This document shows positions 43,001-51,990 of a stretch of DNA of 64,000 nucleotides, in pieces (the stretch's first letter is position 1; every line of letters starts with the position of its first letter). The stretch is taken from positions 1 to 64,000 of IMG/VR virus record IMGVR_UViG_3300009514_000007; one strand, 5' to 3'. A program made the translations under genes and the position numbers. Origin of the DNA: a virus. Below the pieces are notes generated by a model. The model did not search any database, was not told the DNA's origin, and worked only from the letters and a program-made list of their open reading frames with translations.

Positions 43001-46000
43001 GCGCTCCGCGAGCGCCTGCCTCGTGCCCGCGTGTTCGCCTACTCGGAGACAGGGTTCCCCGACCTGGATGCCGATCTGGTCGCGGCGGGCTTCGACTCGT
43101 TCACGGCAAGTCCTCGACCGGCTGTGATCGCCACGGTCCTGCCTCTACACCAGTTCCCGATCCGCGACGATGGTCTTCCCGACCTTGAGCAGTTGATCGC
43201 TAACGGTGGAGGACTGCCGGATCTTTCGACCGGCGACCCGGATCTGTTCACGCCTGAATTCATCACGACGGACCCCGACAATGGGCGGTACCCGATGGTC
43301 GCGTTTGGGCGCCCAACCGGCCAGATCATCGACGTGGCCGTCACCGATACGCTCAACGTCGGATTCCTGACCTTTTCCTCCAAGGTGTTCCGCAAGGTCT
43401 TTGTCAACGAGGTCATGCTTGGGTGCGTCATTACGTTCGGCAAGGACGACGCCACCCGGATTGAGTCGGCCAGCGAGATCATCGAGGTTGGCGAGGAACC
43501 TGACGAGGGCGAACCCCTGACCTTGGAGCGCGGGGACACGGTGTTTGTCACCCCGCCTGATGTGGACCTGGAGGCGGACGACCCTCCCGACAACGAGGAC
43601 ACGGCGGTCGCTGCCACCGGGATCCCCGGCTATCGGATCGGCTTCGACGTGAAGGTGGACACGAACGATGGTGAGCTTGTCGAGAACACCTGGCCTTCGT
43701 TTACTGACCCGAGCATCTTCGGGCTCAAGGAGATCTTCGGACAGAAGCCTCCTAAGCCCCTCGATCATCTTGAGGCCATCGTGTCGTTCCGAAACACGCT
43801 GGTCGAGCCCGCACCCATCCCCGCTTTGACGGGTGGGCCTTTGAACGACTCGGGCGACTACACGCTCCCCTATCTGGTAGCAGGGAACACGGAGATCGAT
43901 CGGTTGGGCGAGGTTACCAAGGCGTTCGACGCCCTGCTCGCCCTCGATACTCCGGTCCCATCGGCCGTCTACCCGGACGAGATCTTGGGCAACGACGGGC
44001 TAATCCTCGCCGACCTCGATGTCACAACTCCACCCGGCGCTCTTTTGACGGCACAGGATGCCACTCCTGTTGCCACGAACGCCGGAGTGTATGTCGAGCA
44101 TTCGGGTATTGGGGACGTGGGGCAGTTTGATTTCCTGTTGGTCGAGCGCGGCCAGCCTGGCTTGCTTGCCGACGCGACAGGCATCTTGTCTGTCGGGGCT
44201 GTCGAGGGGGATGCGAGCGGAAGCGTCATTGAGCCTCCGCGATTTGTGTCCCCATCGAGCGTAGGTACGCGGATCCGCTACACGTTTAACAATGTGATCT
44301 CGTTCGTCAACCAACTGCCGAGCGCCAACCCGCCCGGCATGGTGATCTCGCGTTTCGGCACGGACACCATCTTTGACTGCACGTCTATCTCCCCTGCGTT
44401 CCTGGTATTCAACGACGGCTCGCCTCCACCAAGCCCGACTGGCGGCTTGAACGACATTATCGACGCCGCTGCCATTGGCCTTGCCTATCCCGGTAGCACG
44501 AACGTCATACGCATTCACCTGTGGACGGCGGACGACGGGGTAACTCCGCCTACGTTCTTGCAGACGGTCGAGATCGACATCAATGCTGGTGCGCCGGTCG
44601 AGGTCACGGGCAACGCTGGCACTGTGTCTCCGGCTGGTATCTCGGCATCAGAGATCGAATTCGATCAGCAGGTGCTCACCATTGACTCGCCCGCTTTCGT
44701 GAGCATTGGCGGAGCCCCCGGAGACATTCCCGAGGACCCGACGAACCTTGGCTTCTCGGTGCCGCTGTGGTTCACGATCGACGTTGACGTGTCTGATGTG
44801 GGAGCAGGCTCGGGAACGGGGTACATCGACACTGACCGGCTCTCGTTTGTGGAGAGCTACGACCTTCGCTCGGTGCGTAGTCGGGACGAGCCGGATGTAG
44901 ACACCAGGAATGTCAGTGGTGATTTGGAGGTGTTCACCATTTCAGGGCCGGGGTCTAGCGACATCACCGTGAACGGAGCGACCGAGGTTAACGGCGGCTT
45001 GGCCTTTACCTGGAAAGACCGCTCGGCTGTGTTCCCGTTCACGGGAGGCGAGTTTGATTTCACGGGCGAAGGTCGGATCAAGGTCATGGCCTTTGAGGGG
45101 CACGGCAACGTGGCTCTCGCCTCGACGCAACCCGTCGTGTTCTCGGCGATCCCATCCTCCCCGCAAGATGAAATCGGGGTGATCACGGCGGGTGAAGGCT
45201 CGTGTGAAGGTGGCCTGACTGATTTCGACAACCGGATTGCAGTGGACGATACGGACATCGACCCCGGCGTTGCGGGTTCGGGCGCTGTCTTGGGGAGGAT
45301 CCAGCCTGGTGACATCGCTGTGATCACGGCTTCCAATCTTCCTGCGCTTGTAGGAACGAGCAAGGCTGGCACGTACCTTGTCAAGCACGCCGTTGCCCCT
45401 GACTCGGGGGCTAATTACGGCTCGTACACAATCCTGAGTAAGACACTCCCGCTCAACTCGACGGCAGGGGCTATTCAATTCCGCTTCCCCACGCTCGTTT
45501 CTCTGGATACCTTTGCGGGGAAACTGGTTCTTGACACCACTTTGCTGTCGGATGGCACGCCTGCATGGCGCCTACCCATCGCAGCGGACACCCGCATCTG
45601 GTTTATCCCCGACCCCACGGACATCCGAACGGTTGTGAGCGTCGAGTACACGGCTCACAACGCTTTGACCGGGGAGTTCACCATCGACCTCGGTACGATC
45701 GAGGATATTTCGGGTGGTCTCGCTAGCTTCCCTGACTCTATCGTTCCTGGCATCACCGTCTCGGGTTTCGCTCGTGCGGAGATTCGGTTCGACCGCGCCG
45801 GGCTCGGGCTGCCTCGTAACCTCGTCGGGTACCGCAACGACCCCGCCGCTCCAGCCTTCCCCGATGCCGCGTTTGGGTTTGGCAAGGTCACGATCGGAAA
45901 CCCGACCTCTCAAGATGTGGCTGGCGTGGATACTCCCCTCCAGCCTGGCATTGGCCCCTCTGTGCTCACTCGCGCGGCTTCGCTTGTGAATGAAGCTGCG

Positions 46001-48067
46001 GCTCCTACAGACACTCCAGCAATCCCTGAGATCTTGATCGCCGAGGGCACGCCGATCGCCAACACGTCCTTTGATTCGGACCCTGATGCGTTGGTTTATG
46101 AGAGTGTTGCTGCGGTCTTTATCTTCGCTCTTGACGCTACCGAGTGGACGAAAGTACACGGAGAAATCCCCTTCCCCGGCGGAGCTTCTGGGCCGGGGGT
46201 GCGTTGTCTCTACCCGAGCGACACCGTTGAGGTAGAGTTTCGGGCACAGGCAGGAGTGTTCCTTGAGCCCTCGGTGCCCCGTCCCGTGCTCGACCTGGCG
46301 AGTGGCGGCCCCAAGGTGGTCGATGCCGGAAACTCGTTGGTCGCGTCTCAAATCGGGATGCGAGATGGCGGCTTTTTTGGCGTCTCTTTGGCCCCCAACG
46401 GGACTGAGAAGGTGCGGTTTGAGGTTCGGCGTATCCGTCGTTTTCACAAGGCGATGGACAACATCGGCGATCTGTTGGCCCCGTTGAGGTACGCCTACGA
46501 GATTCGCACTGGCGTTGTGGACTCGTTTGGCCCGCAGAACCTTCCGCCACAGAACCAGCCGTGGCCTTACGTGATTGAGGCGGCTGGCGGCACGCAGCTT
46601 GGCCCGTTTGACGACGATGACGTGAACGTGAATCCCGGTGATTTCTTCCGTCTGCTCGATGCGAACGGGAAGCTGATTGACGAGGTAGAGATCGGGGCCG
46701 TGGTCGATGGGGATCGGCTGGCGTTGAAAGCTCCGGGGATCTTGGCAGTCACACCTGCCAACGCGGCGGGGCTCTCGTTTGAGATCTACTTGCGGAAGCC
46801 TCCCGTTCCACACGCACAGTCGAACGAGCAGCTTCTTGACCTGCTCACAGACGAGGTACTGGTCGAGCGTTCGGCTGACTACGCCGCACAGACGGGCGGG
46901 TGGGCTCCGATCCAGGCTACACCCTTGGACCCGCGCAAGCTCAAGGACACCGACAACGCGATCAACTTTGCGGCAGCCGGGGTACAAGAGGGAGACATCG
47001 TGATCATCGACCCGGCTGGCGAGGTCCGTGGGCCGACTGGACTACCGGCGACCGGGCAAGAGCGAGGCATTCGTCCGTTCGGGGACCGCTCTGTCCCCAA
47101 CCGGATCCTTGCGCAGCCGGGGCAAGAGGTTCCTTTCATCGCCGGGGCTCCCTCCGAGCTTGACGACAACCGTGGATGGTATCGCGTCACTGAGGCTGAC
47201 TCGGTGTCCGTCACGGTGAACGGCGAGAACACATTTGCCGGGCCTGGCGCAAGCCCGGTCACGTTCGGAGACGAGGCTGAGTACGCTGTCCTCCCAACGA
47301 TCAGCAACTCGACGGCTCCGTTCGCTGATCCGGGAGGTGGGCCGGGGGTCGAGGGTCAAAATGACCTCCGACCGACCGGGTTCGCAGGAGAATACGGATC
47401 TGCGGGAGACTCGTACCAAGGCAACCTGTTCTCCATCGCCCCCTTCGGTTATCGGATCATCCGCCCTTCGGCGCTGTTCTCGGACGAGGCGGTGGATCTG
47501 ATCTGCTTCATGCGAGAGCGAACCTTGAGCTTCATCGAGGAATTCGACGTATTGCTCCAGGGACGCAAGCACGGGAGCTATTTCGTGTTTCAGCGCGACC
47601 AGCACATCGCGGATCTCGGGAATCCTCTTATCCCCGATGAAGGGTTGGGGGTTATGAGCAACGCGCTGATCAGAGGGGTAGCCGGGGAGACGCAGATCTC
47701 GCCGTTTGCGAACACCAGCGATTCGCTGGCTGTGCTTGATCGGCGCTTTTGGGTCAACGATTTCCGACTCGACGGTGAGACGCCCTCGTTCCAGGCGGGT
47801 GTGCCGACCTACGCGACGTTGGAGAACAACAGTGGCAACCCGGCCGCGTCGGAGGGGGACGGCCGCCCCGTCCTGCCTGATCTCATCACGGGCGTACTCG
47901 ACAACAATGACCAATTCCGTCCGCTACGTCTGTCGTGGATCGATTACCGGGTCAATCGTGAGGATGGCAAGGCGCCCGAGATCGAGAGGACTGCCGCCCG
48001 ACTGCCAAAGGAGCGAAGCAAACAACGACGAGCCTTGCGTCAGAGCAAGGCGCTGGAGGACACCTGA
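37007..48067 (+). CDS. Giant 3686-residue beta-rich baseplate/tail protein
   Basis: One uninterrupted 11-kb frame, the largest in the window, lies between spike and gp25-like genes, where wedge or peripheral baseplate proteins are encoded. It is built of repeated beta modules with a recurring pattern G.[IL].[FW]....(acidic loop)..G..[VL][YW]: GQIQWNPAFL (~344), GRMKFSDTDI (~438), AYLDLNEG (~590), GLLNFGAEVF (~1157), GALNFSAADM (~1203), GKILFEESQP (~1366) and GTIEFLSPTQ (~1628). Helical stretches occur around 1690-1740 and near the C-terminus. There is no enzymatic motif or signal peptide. The role is unknown; a baseplate scaffold or elongated surface fibre is plausible. TGATG couples it to the next gene. 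Confidence 0.8.
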   Translation: MGFDLSGFVLRAPRTATANALTTDEAVGGVSRDFKPVPEGYYFTGAEAPDLVDVAAEQYRAATLRRTLDGSTEYLLWAANTSNVWVREGLAKDISNPESVEAAGSKASVVLGGSESVFDDNDGEPVLREDGSLRFSVREPSGQSVASVSSVTIRRGDSDEEISFTSGDVNFNAVSGVVTLDNPAKIGQPILGAGTLAGGISKLRGDSIREITVTLAATRFWWSKNDRYETRFQWNGGSERWEPLKGTAPRNLGRLLPDGEYILSPNPNVAIGEFLPGNSADPDDYSMIRLGVRPDASSVPVAEPVAASGFGGLKVVTDGEVEAEDGFDFANLAPDAAGVVAATTGQIQWNPAFLDEYAGQVIWYSYRSFLTDNTVEPLGSLEGTDVEPLFLAPIPAATDYPFIRIGNRNPLEAILVDTDALLFIRTIEEGQVGISLSTGRMKFSDTDIAKADPEDPTFDPAFLGSVVFYDGLSLTQVPLEMRAPIRLVNSNGNPADVSSDKDQNLYVPDAAPLPAPGISGVQFIPDKTGGIPDPAIAPSIRANGSNLVREVRGDWDLILFSDDGRVFRNVTVVADPDDEIPRFAFQIDKGRAYLDLNEGAGGSKVTIGRDDRKRFTGQKLWFRQTSVQPAMYAKQARMFSRVRDSFDLVGDEVFKFGVNGDTFLWRAADDNGGISTSDGGSFTPAEIVTSLSAVAPAGAIALRSGRVVLQSPDVINGLHQGSIEIGFGEDDTVDLSGPSALGFLPGWRVAVSFPGETTDTHWMPDNGSHLGVFRSPLNLDGTKDIADIQHRGSIDDVALTENIPVNPVVLLDKTPIEDEPGYDDGVFFRLEAGLSQKNLEHYDDVLHQFGEGKFTWISRDTTFSIIEQAVMDLALDQQQAVPNSFRLPSNGLFVSETGGPMVEQTLNTDFLLPFGGAPGTARLIETIGKRVAIGARGFFSSGSSTFTDDSPDVDFVVLGVTKGHQLKITTGEGVGTYIVTADATDPKKLEVEPPFAVTDSTVSWELFFGVDKDTNDLAIVASEIFTEFNHLQDEPFKIRVLSTLGDLPATAADQAANRFEAVLGDALANGRPINIRFGLPNASPTATLVRLTQSFLGTIVNSALEVPNPASERFANEAFSIKLGTKTYTFADGNLVKVPGVLTLGLAGDVIEVQDGSGLLNFGAEVFAQFPGTEVYYVEEFNDPDTSPTELPEGTAEYRISDGALNFSAADMAQYGGMAVYLVEQMITEAGLDVSLNPIGGSFLFTKPLREQQVVEVEYFQAEQGTGDLVLVPPDDDVLVLQGQGAPAGVPVKVIEFLPLFTRLEDATKPVIPPDSIVPASFPRTWLFNPTERTVRSDIEPQVFVNNNLCNAGGSASPICTFDYENGKILFEESQPDDAVVQITYAVQESFGGEASYTVSTPPVYRPPFFIEDETDKFTLEGDRTGDVFAGKLLRVGPSPFYIVDSTFDGENTEVEFFPKTETEAGSRAPGNDTLTLLSDRAIAKQYNADAGDGFWRTLDIAYEPINRGFQAVTFLGNLTALAIAGTLLEIGGYPFIVAGNSLSEDGTKTVVDLTTPSPTGFFAAQDEARLSVRPVYPPSPTMFLGVGAILPEDEVEAVLFGETDESGDLLPGRTLRLTLDYALDFDTGTIEFLSPTQAPLRSGQTLYLRRTQVGVLAPIIADEVVINPRFLARYAHAIAPSNDNGILGETLRASYTFAAPDAFFYRSVPLVDYMAEIAGEISSDIAAQLPSNGATPAIAPAIKNYTQGGLGLKAQLEDLRDQDRAARVFIEFYNGTVLAFEQVLETISGDIIGDRDGKFKFFIGRDKDIPPPGYEDAITGRLNTRNIFSELFFAYNRNLIFLTRDALVEPDTATLDGDRIVGKFIDPDFLSDLSDQQREFVQNDIDDLVLVKRTRKRLRLNPFRLEAFGRYRTLGEPSRFSRLFPQRSQAFMLTDPGIEADLESDPIDPGVYAFRKKISRLSFKGGIQLPKRASTFRKTIADISNPVLGTMEGISRVALRERLPRARVFAYSETGFPDLDADLVAAGFDSFTASPRPAVIATVLPLHQFPIRDDGLPDLEQLIANGGGLPDLSTGDPDLFTPEFITTDPDNGRYPMVAFGRPTGQIIDVAVTDTLNVGFLTFSSKVFRKVFVNEVMLGCVITFGKDDATRIESASEIIEVGEEPDEGEPLTLERGDTVFVTPPDVDLEADDPPDNEDTAVAATGIPGYRIGFDVKVDTNDGELVENTWPSFTDPSIFGLKEIFGQKPPKPLDHLEAIVSFRNTLVEPAPIPALTGGPLNDSGDYTLPYLVAGNTEIDRLGEVTKAFDALLALDTPVPSAVYPDEILGNDGLILADLDVTTPPGALLTAQDATPVATNAGVYVEHSGIGDVGQFDFLLVERGQPGLLADATGILSVGAVEGDASGSVIEPPRFVSPSSVGTRIRYTFNNVISFVNQLPSANPPGMVISRFGTDTIFDCTSISPAFLVFNDGSPPPSPTGGLNDIIDAAAIGLAYPGSTNVIRIHLWTADDGVTPPTFLQTVEIDINAGAPVEVTGNAGTVSPAGISASEIEFDQQVLTIDSPAFVSIGGAPGDIPEDPTNLGFSVPLWFTIDVDVSDVGAGSGTGYIDTDRLSFVESYDLRSVRSRDEPDVDTRNVSGDLEVFTISGPGSSDITVNGATEVNGGLAFTWKDRSAVFPFTGGEFDFTGEGRIKVMAFEGHGNVALASTQPVVFSAIPSSPQDEIGVITAGEGSCEGGLTDFDNRIAVDDTDIDPGVAGSGAVLGRIQPGDIAVITASNLPALVGTSKAGTYLVKHAVAPDSGANYGSYTILSKTLPLNSTAGAIQFRFPTLVSLDTFAGKLVLDTTLLSDGTPAWRLPIAADTRIWFIPDPTDIRTVVSVEYTAHNALTGEFTIDLGTIEDISGGLASFPDSIVPGITVSGFARAEIRFDRAGLGLPRNLVGYRNDPAAPAFPDAAFGFGKVTIGNPTSQDVAGVDTPLQPGIGPSVLTRAASLVNEAAAPTDTPAIPEILIAEGTPIANTSFDSDPDALVYESVAAVFIFALDATEWTKVHGEIPFPGGASGPGVRCLYPSDTVEVEFRAQAGVFLEPSVPRPVLDLASGGPKVVDAGNSLVASQIGMRDGGFFGVSLAPNGTEKVRFEVRRIRRFHKAMDNIGDLLAPLRYAYEIRTGVVDSFGPQNLPPQNQPWPYVIEAAGGTQLGPFDDDDVNVNPGDFFRLLDANGKLIDEVEIGAVVDGDRLALKAPGILAVTPANAAGLSFEIYLRKPPVPHAQSNEQLLDLLTDEVLVERSADYAAQTGGWAPIQATPLDPRKLKDTDNAINFAAAGVQEGDIVIIDPAGEVRGPTGLPATGQERGIRPFGDRSVPNRILAQPGQEVPFIAGAPSELDDNRGWYRVTEADSVSVTVNGENTFAGPGASPVTFGDEAEYAVLPTISNSTAPFADPGGGPGVEGQNDLRPTGFAGEYGSAGDSYQGNLFSIAPFGYRIIRPSALFSDEAVDLICFMRERTLSFIEEFDVLLQGRKHGSYFVFQRDQHIADLGNPLIPDEGLGVMSNALIRGVAGETQISPFANTSDSLAVLDRRFWVNDFRLDGETPSFQAGVPTYATLENNSGNPAASEGDGRPVLPDLITGVLDNNDQFRPLRLSWIDYRVNREDGKAPEIERTAARLPKERSKQRRALRQSKALEDT

Positions 48068-48330
48068 TGTCTACTGACTGGCCCGACGATCTTACGCCGG
48101 AGGAAATTCGGCAGCGTCTCAAGGAGATGGGGATCCCCGTCGATCAATGGGAAGGTGACGCCGAGTCCGACAAGGACGCGAAGGCGTTTACCTTGCCGAC
48201 CTTTGAACGCCTCGCCAGGAGTGCTGAGGTTTTGAAAGGGATGCTGGAGAAGCGGATCGAGGAAGACAAAGCCACCATCGCAACCCTCAAGGAAAAGGAA
48301 TCCCGCTTGCTGCACGGCGGAGGAAGGTAG
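48067..48330 (+). CDS. Small acidic helical protein
   Basis: This 87-aa protein starts by TGATG overlap with the giant gene. It has DDLTPEEIRQRLKEMGIPV near the N-terminus, and a C-terminal coiled-coil helix (~50-80). No family is recognised. Its size and coupling suggest an assembly partner of one of the large neighbours. The next gene's ribosome site GGAGGAAGG overlaps its last codons. Confidence 0.65.
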   Translation: MSTDWPDDLTPEEIRQRLKEMGIPVDQWEGDAESDKDAKAFTLPTFERLARSAEVLKGMLEKRIEEDKATIATLKEKESRLLHGGGR

Positions 48331-48333
48331 CCA

Positions 48334-51045
48334 GTGCCGAATCCCGAACAAGGTGGAGGGGAACAAGGGATCGTAGGGACGTGGCAAACCGTCAACCTTG
48401 CGATTCCAGATTTCCTTGCGCAGATCCGCGAGGCGGTCAACGCCTTCTTTTCTGCGATCATCCAGCTACTCAACATTCTCCTGGCGATCCTGGAGGTCTT
48501 GAAAACGCTGGCGTTCGGGTTCCTCGATCCGATTATCGCACTGATCGAGGCACTGCTTGCTCAGATCGAAGCGTTCTTGCGTGACCTTCGGAACGCGGGC
48601 CTCTACATCCACGGCGATTTCTACATCCTTGAGGGGCCGGAGTTCAAAGACCTGCTCGGAGGCTACAACGCCTACGAGACGCGGATGATCACTCGGTTCG
48701 TTGACCGCCGTGACCCGAATCGCCCAGACATCTCCAGCCGCTCGGCGTGCCTCGCTGTGTTCTTGTATGTGTCGGTGGACCTCACGGCGTTCCATCGCCT
48801 GCTTCGCCTGCTTCGCGGCATCCTTGGGTTGTTCAACCGCAACGTGCCTCTGCCCCCCTCGGTGGGTCAGGTGACGAACCTGAACGCGAGCTTTGGGTTG
48901 GAGGGGGCATCGATCTTCTCGTTCAAGAAATCGTTTTTCCCCGACGCACGCCTCAAGACGAACGAGGGTCTGAATCAGGGGAACATCAACACGGTCAACT
49001 TGACCTGGAACATGGCCCCGACGCCGGGCAACTTTGTGACCCTGTTCCCGCAGCTTCCACCGCGTGGTTTCCTGGTCGAAATCTCCACGATCTTTGAGCC
49101 GCTAAAACTCACCTACGAGAAGCCCCCCAAGGGAGCCGACCAAGCGGTTGAGTCTGACCCTTCGCTCTCGCCCCCCAAGCGCGAGGCTGGACCGATCACA
49201 GATCGTGATGGCAACCAGATTCTCCTGACGGGTGGTGCGGACTGGCTGGATTTCAACCCTGCTCTCAAGTTCAACTCCATCGCGGGCTTTGGTCCTTCGC
49301 TTACCCCCAAGGTCTACGGGATCAAGGCACTCACCGATGCGGTGCCTGTGCCCTTGGAAGACCTCAAGCAAGGCAACAAGCACTACCTGCAAAAGACTTT
49401 CTTTGTCCCGACCGCGCAAAGCCTGTTTTTCCCCGGCAAGGGATACGGCGTCACTCTTAAATTTGACGAGATGCCGTTCGCGGCCGAGTGGGAATTCAAG
49501 TCGGGCTTGTTGGGGGGTAGCGTCACGGCAAAGCGCATCGCTGACGACGAGCAGCCGCAGCGTTATTACGTGCGCGTGCGTGCGGTTTCCAAGGCCATCT
49601 CCGACGTAGGTGATTTCCGTTGGCTGCTCGACAACCAAGATTTTGAGCGGGGTTCTCCAGTGATGGCTCGTCTTCCCGGTCAAGGGAACAATGCGATCAC
49701 TCCCGAGGACGTGGGGCCAGCCTCGTCTCCTTTTGAGCTTGTGTGGCCGAGTGTCAACACGGAGGACTACCTGCGGTGTGTCGCCGAGGCCCTGTGCCTG
49801 ATGGTCCTGGCGCGTGCTGACCTCTCGGTCAAGGTGGGATCGGATGCGGTGCCCGAGGACGGTAGCTCGGCGGGCGAGATGATTCTCGATTACCCTCCGC
49901 GTGCCGGGCAACTTGAGGACGGGCATCAGATATACACCGGATGGCCCGCGTTTGAGGGGTCGGCCCGACTGCGAACACAGCTTGAGGACGCTGCCCAGAT
50001 CCACATGGTCCGAGTGATCGGGCGGAACCGACGCGTCAGCAAATACTACTCCGGGGACCAAAGCGAACGCCTGACCAAATGGAGACAGGGCCTCTACCAC
50101 CGCTGCGTCAATTGGACGAGTCAGCTTTTCCGACAAAACCGGCCCACGGCTACGTTGGAGAAGCTGGTCGTAGACCGTTGCCAAGGGTTGCTCAACTTTG
50201 ACCTTGGCGCGTTCGGCTACGAAGAAGAGGGGGACAACCCAGACCGTCCGTTGAATCTCGATGCCGACATGGTTGGCGGCGGGTTGTTGGCACTGCTTCT
50301 CGACACTCGTGAGTACGCGGGTATTGCCCCGAACCGGCTTTCCACGGGGGCGCCAAATATCCGCGCCCAAGTGCAGACTCGTGATCTTGGATTTCTGCAA
50401 CGTGGTCCTCACTTTTTCAGCACGGCCCACGAGGGAACGCTCACCTTTGACGGCAAGGTGTTTTCGCAAGGTAAAGGCTCTCGTGACAGCGATGTGCCGG
50501 TGGTCTACCAGCGGAATTCTCGCGTGCTGATCAAGGCCGATTTCCTGCGCAATCTCGTCAACGACGACATCTATGAGCAGGCCGCGTTTGCACTCCGCAT
50601 CGCCACGGGTCCGCTTGCTCGTCCACAGGAAAAGGGCTGGATCGCCATCCGTCTGTTTCCGCAGGGCATCCCTGACATCGACCGCTTCTTGGAGGAATTG
50701 CTGGCGCTGCTCAAGTCGATCGCAGCCGCACTCCAATCGATCGCAGACCTGATTCGACGTTTCATTGAATTCCTGCAAGCTCGGATCATCGAGCTACAGG
50801 CGCTTCTCAACCGTATCAATGCCACCATCCAAAACCTCTTGACCCTGTTTGGAGGTCTTCCGGCTGTTGCCGGGCTCGTCACGGTCGCCAATGGCACCGA
50901 TGGGGTTCTGGCATCGTTTGTCAGCGCGCAGAACAAACCCTTTGACTCCCCGGCCGCCTACGGGGGCGGGGTCGTTCTGTTTGCTGGTGGCATACCTTCC
51001 ATCGCCTTGGACATTTTCAAGGCGCTGGTTCAAGGAGACGACTGA
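48334..51045 (+). CDS. Baseplate-region protein with hydrophobic helices at both ends
   Basis: Starts at GTG with GGAGGAAGG upstream; 903 aa. Residues ~20-85 are a long Leu/Ile/Ala-rich stretch (AFFSAIIQLLNILLAILEVL, FLDPIIALIEALLAQIEAFL). The middle is a mixed soluble domain. Residues ~785-850 are a second run of amphipathic Leu-rich helices (LLALLKSIAAALQSIADLI, RIIELQALLNRINATI), followed by a Gly-rich end. I recall similar N-terminal segments in structural proteins of other large myoviruses, without defined function. It may embed in, or bundle at, the baseplate and contact host membrane. It is coupled to the next gene by TGATG. Confidence 0.6.
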   Translation: MPNPEQGGGEQGIVGTWQTVNLAIPDFLAQIREAVNAFFSAIIQLLNILLAILEVLKTLAFGFLDPIIALIEALLAQIEAFLRDLRNAGLYIHGDFYILEGPEFKDLLGGYNAYETRMITRFVDRRDPNRPDISSRSACLAVFLYVSVDLTAFHRLLRLLRGILGLFNRNVPLPPSVGQVTNLNASFGLEGASIFSFKKSFFPDARLKTNEGLNQGNINTVNLTWNMAPTPGNFVTLFPQLPPRGFLVEISTIFEPLKLTYEKPPKGADQAVESDPSLSPPKREAGPITDRDGNQILLTGGADWLDFNPALKFNSIAGFGPSLTPKVYGIKALTDAVPVPLEDLKQGNKHYLQKTFFVPTAQSLFFPGKGYGVTLKFDEMPFAAEWEFKSGLLGGSVTAKRIADDEQPQRYYVRVRAVSKAISDVGDFRWLLDNQDFERGSPVMARLPGQGNNAITPEDVGPASSPFELVWPSVNTEDYLRCVAEALCLMVLARADLSVKVGSDAVPEDGSSAGEMILDYPPRAGQLEDGHQIYTGWPAFEGSARLRTQLEDAAQIHMVRVIGRNRRVSKYYSGDQSERLTKWRQGLYHRCVNWTSQLFRQNRPTATLEKLVVDRCQGLLNFDLGAFGYEEEGDNPDRPLNLDADMVGGGLLALLLDTREYAGIAPNRLSTGAPNIRAQVQTRDLGFLQRGPHFFSTAHEGTLTFDGKVFSQGKGSRDSDVPVVYQRNSRVLIKADFLRNLVNDDIYEQAAFALRIATGPLARPQEKGWIAIRLFPQGIPDIDRFLEELLALLKSIAAALQSIADLIRRFIEFLQARIIELQALLNRINATIQNLLTLFGGLPAVAGLVTVANGTDGVLASFVSAQNKPFDSPAAYGGGVVLFAGGIPSIALDIFKALVQGDD

Positions 51046-51959
51046 TGTTTGGGTTTCTGTGCGCGTTCCGACAGACGCAGTGGCGCAACTTTCGTGCCTT
51101 CATCTTGAATGAGCGCCGGGCCGTGGATGCTCGCTTGGCGATGATTGACGCAGAGCTTACCCGCATCGGGAAGATCCAGGCGATCTATGAAACCCGAGCC
51201 GAAGCAGTCGCCAACTCCACGGGTCAGACGGAGGTCGCGTCGGCCGTGAACGAGCGCCGCGTGGGCCTACTTGTCACGGAAGGGTCGAGCCTACACAAGC
51301 TGCTCCAGGCGTATATCGCTCAAGGGGGTAGCCCATGGGAGATTTCGCTGTTTCTCCAGCCTGACTCTGTGGAATTCGTGCGTGAGGTAGACCCGGAGGA
51401 AGACCCCGACGACAACCCCGACATCGAGATCAACGACCGTGAGGTAGAGGGGGTGGACAACCAACAGCCCCACTTTGGTGTGGTCGCAACGAAACCCGGA
51501 AGCCGAGGCTCGGGTGGCGGTGACGAGGGAGGGTGGCTGACGTGGGGTCGTTTCAGTTGGGCACGGGCTGGACGAATGGTGGACATCTCCGAAGCCGGGT
51601 CCGACATCGCGTTTCAGGTTGACCATGCGCGACGGTGGGCGAACCAGTCGATCGCGGCACTCAACCACTTGGAGTCCAAGGTGATCAAGTTGATGGACCT
51701 GCGCGAGCAACTGATCACGGAACGCGACGAGCTATTGACTCAATCCGTGGGGGGCTCGGTGGACAGTCTCCCGGTGCCGGACGACAGCCGGTTTCACGCG
51801 GGCCTTCACGTTACTGCGATTGTCGAATACTTTGATCGGATCTTTTACGGGGAGGACGCCAACGGCAATCGGTCCTTCGCTATCTCCAACATTCAGGCTC
51901 TCGCCGAATTCGATGTCCTGTGGCCGGATCAGCCAGAGGACGACATCTATCACACGTAA
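51045..51959 (+). CDS. Unknown baseplate-region protein
   Basis: This 304-aa protein starts by TGATG overlap. A charged helical N-terminus (~1-100) includes a coiled-coil-like segment. An acidic region (~110-140, many Asp/Glu/Pro) and a Gly-rich linker follow. A second helical segment (~180-235) ends before a beta-like C-terminus. No family is recognised; the position before gp25-like suggests a wedge accessory. Confidence 0.6.
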   Translation: MFGFLCAFRQTQWRNFRAFILNERRAVDARLAMIDAELTRIGKIQAIYETRAEAVANSTGQTEVASAVNERRVGLLVTEGSSLHKLLQAYIAQGGSPWEISLFLQPDSVEFVREVDPEEDPDDNPDIEINDREVEGVDNQQPHFGVVATKPGSRGSGGGDEGGWLTWGRFSWARAGRMVDISEAGSDIAFQVDHARRWANQSIAALNHLESKVIKLMDLREQLITERDELLTQSVGGSVDSLPVPDDSRFHAGLHVTAIVEYFDRIFYGEDANGNRSFAISNIQALAEFDVLWPDQPEDDIYHT

Positions 51960-51963
51960 TTCT

Positions 51964-51972
51964 GCCTATACC
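51964..51972 (+). promoter_or_regulatory. Weak copy of the CCTATA element
   Basis: TGCCTATAC lies in the 31-nt gap before GTG 51991. It lacks the AGTCC prefix and the hairpin, so it is the least convincing member of the family. Confidence 0.25.
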
Positions 51973-51990
51973 TAACCAGAGACAAGAACC

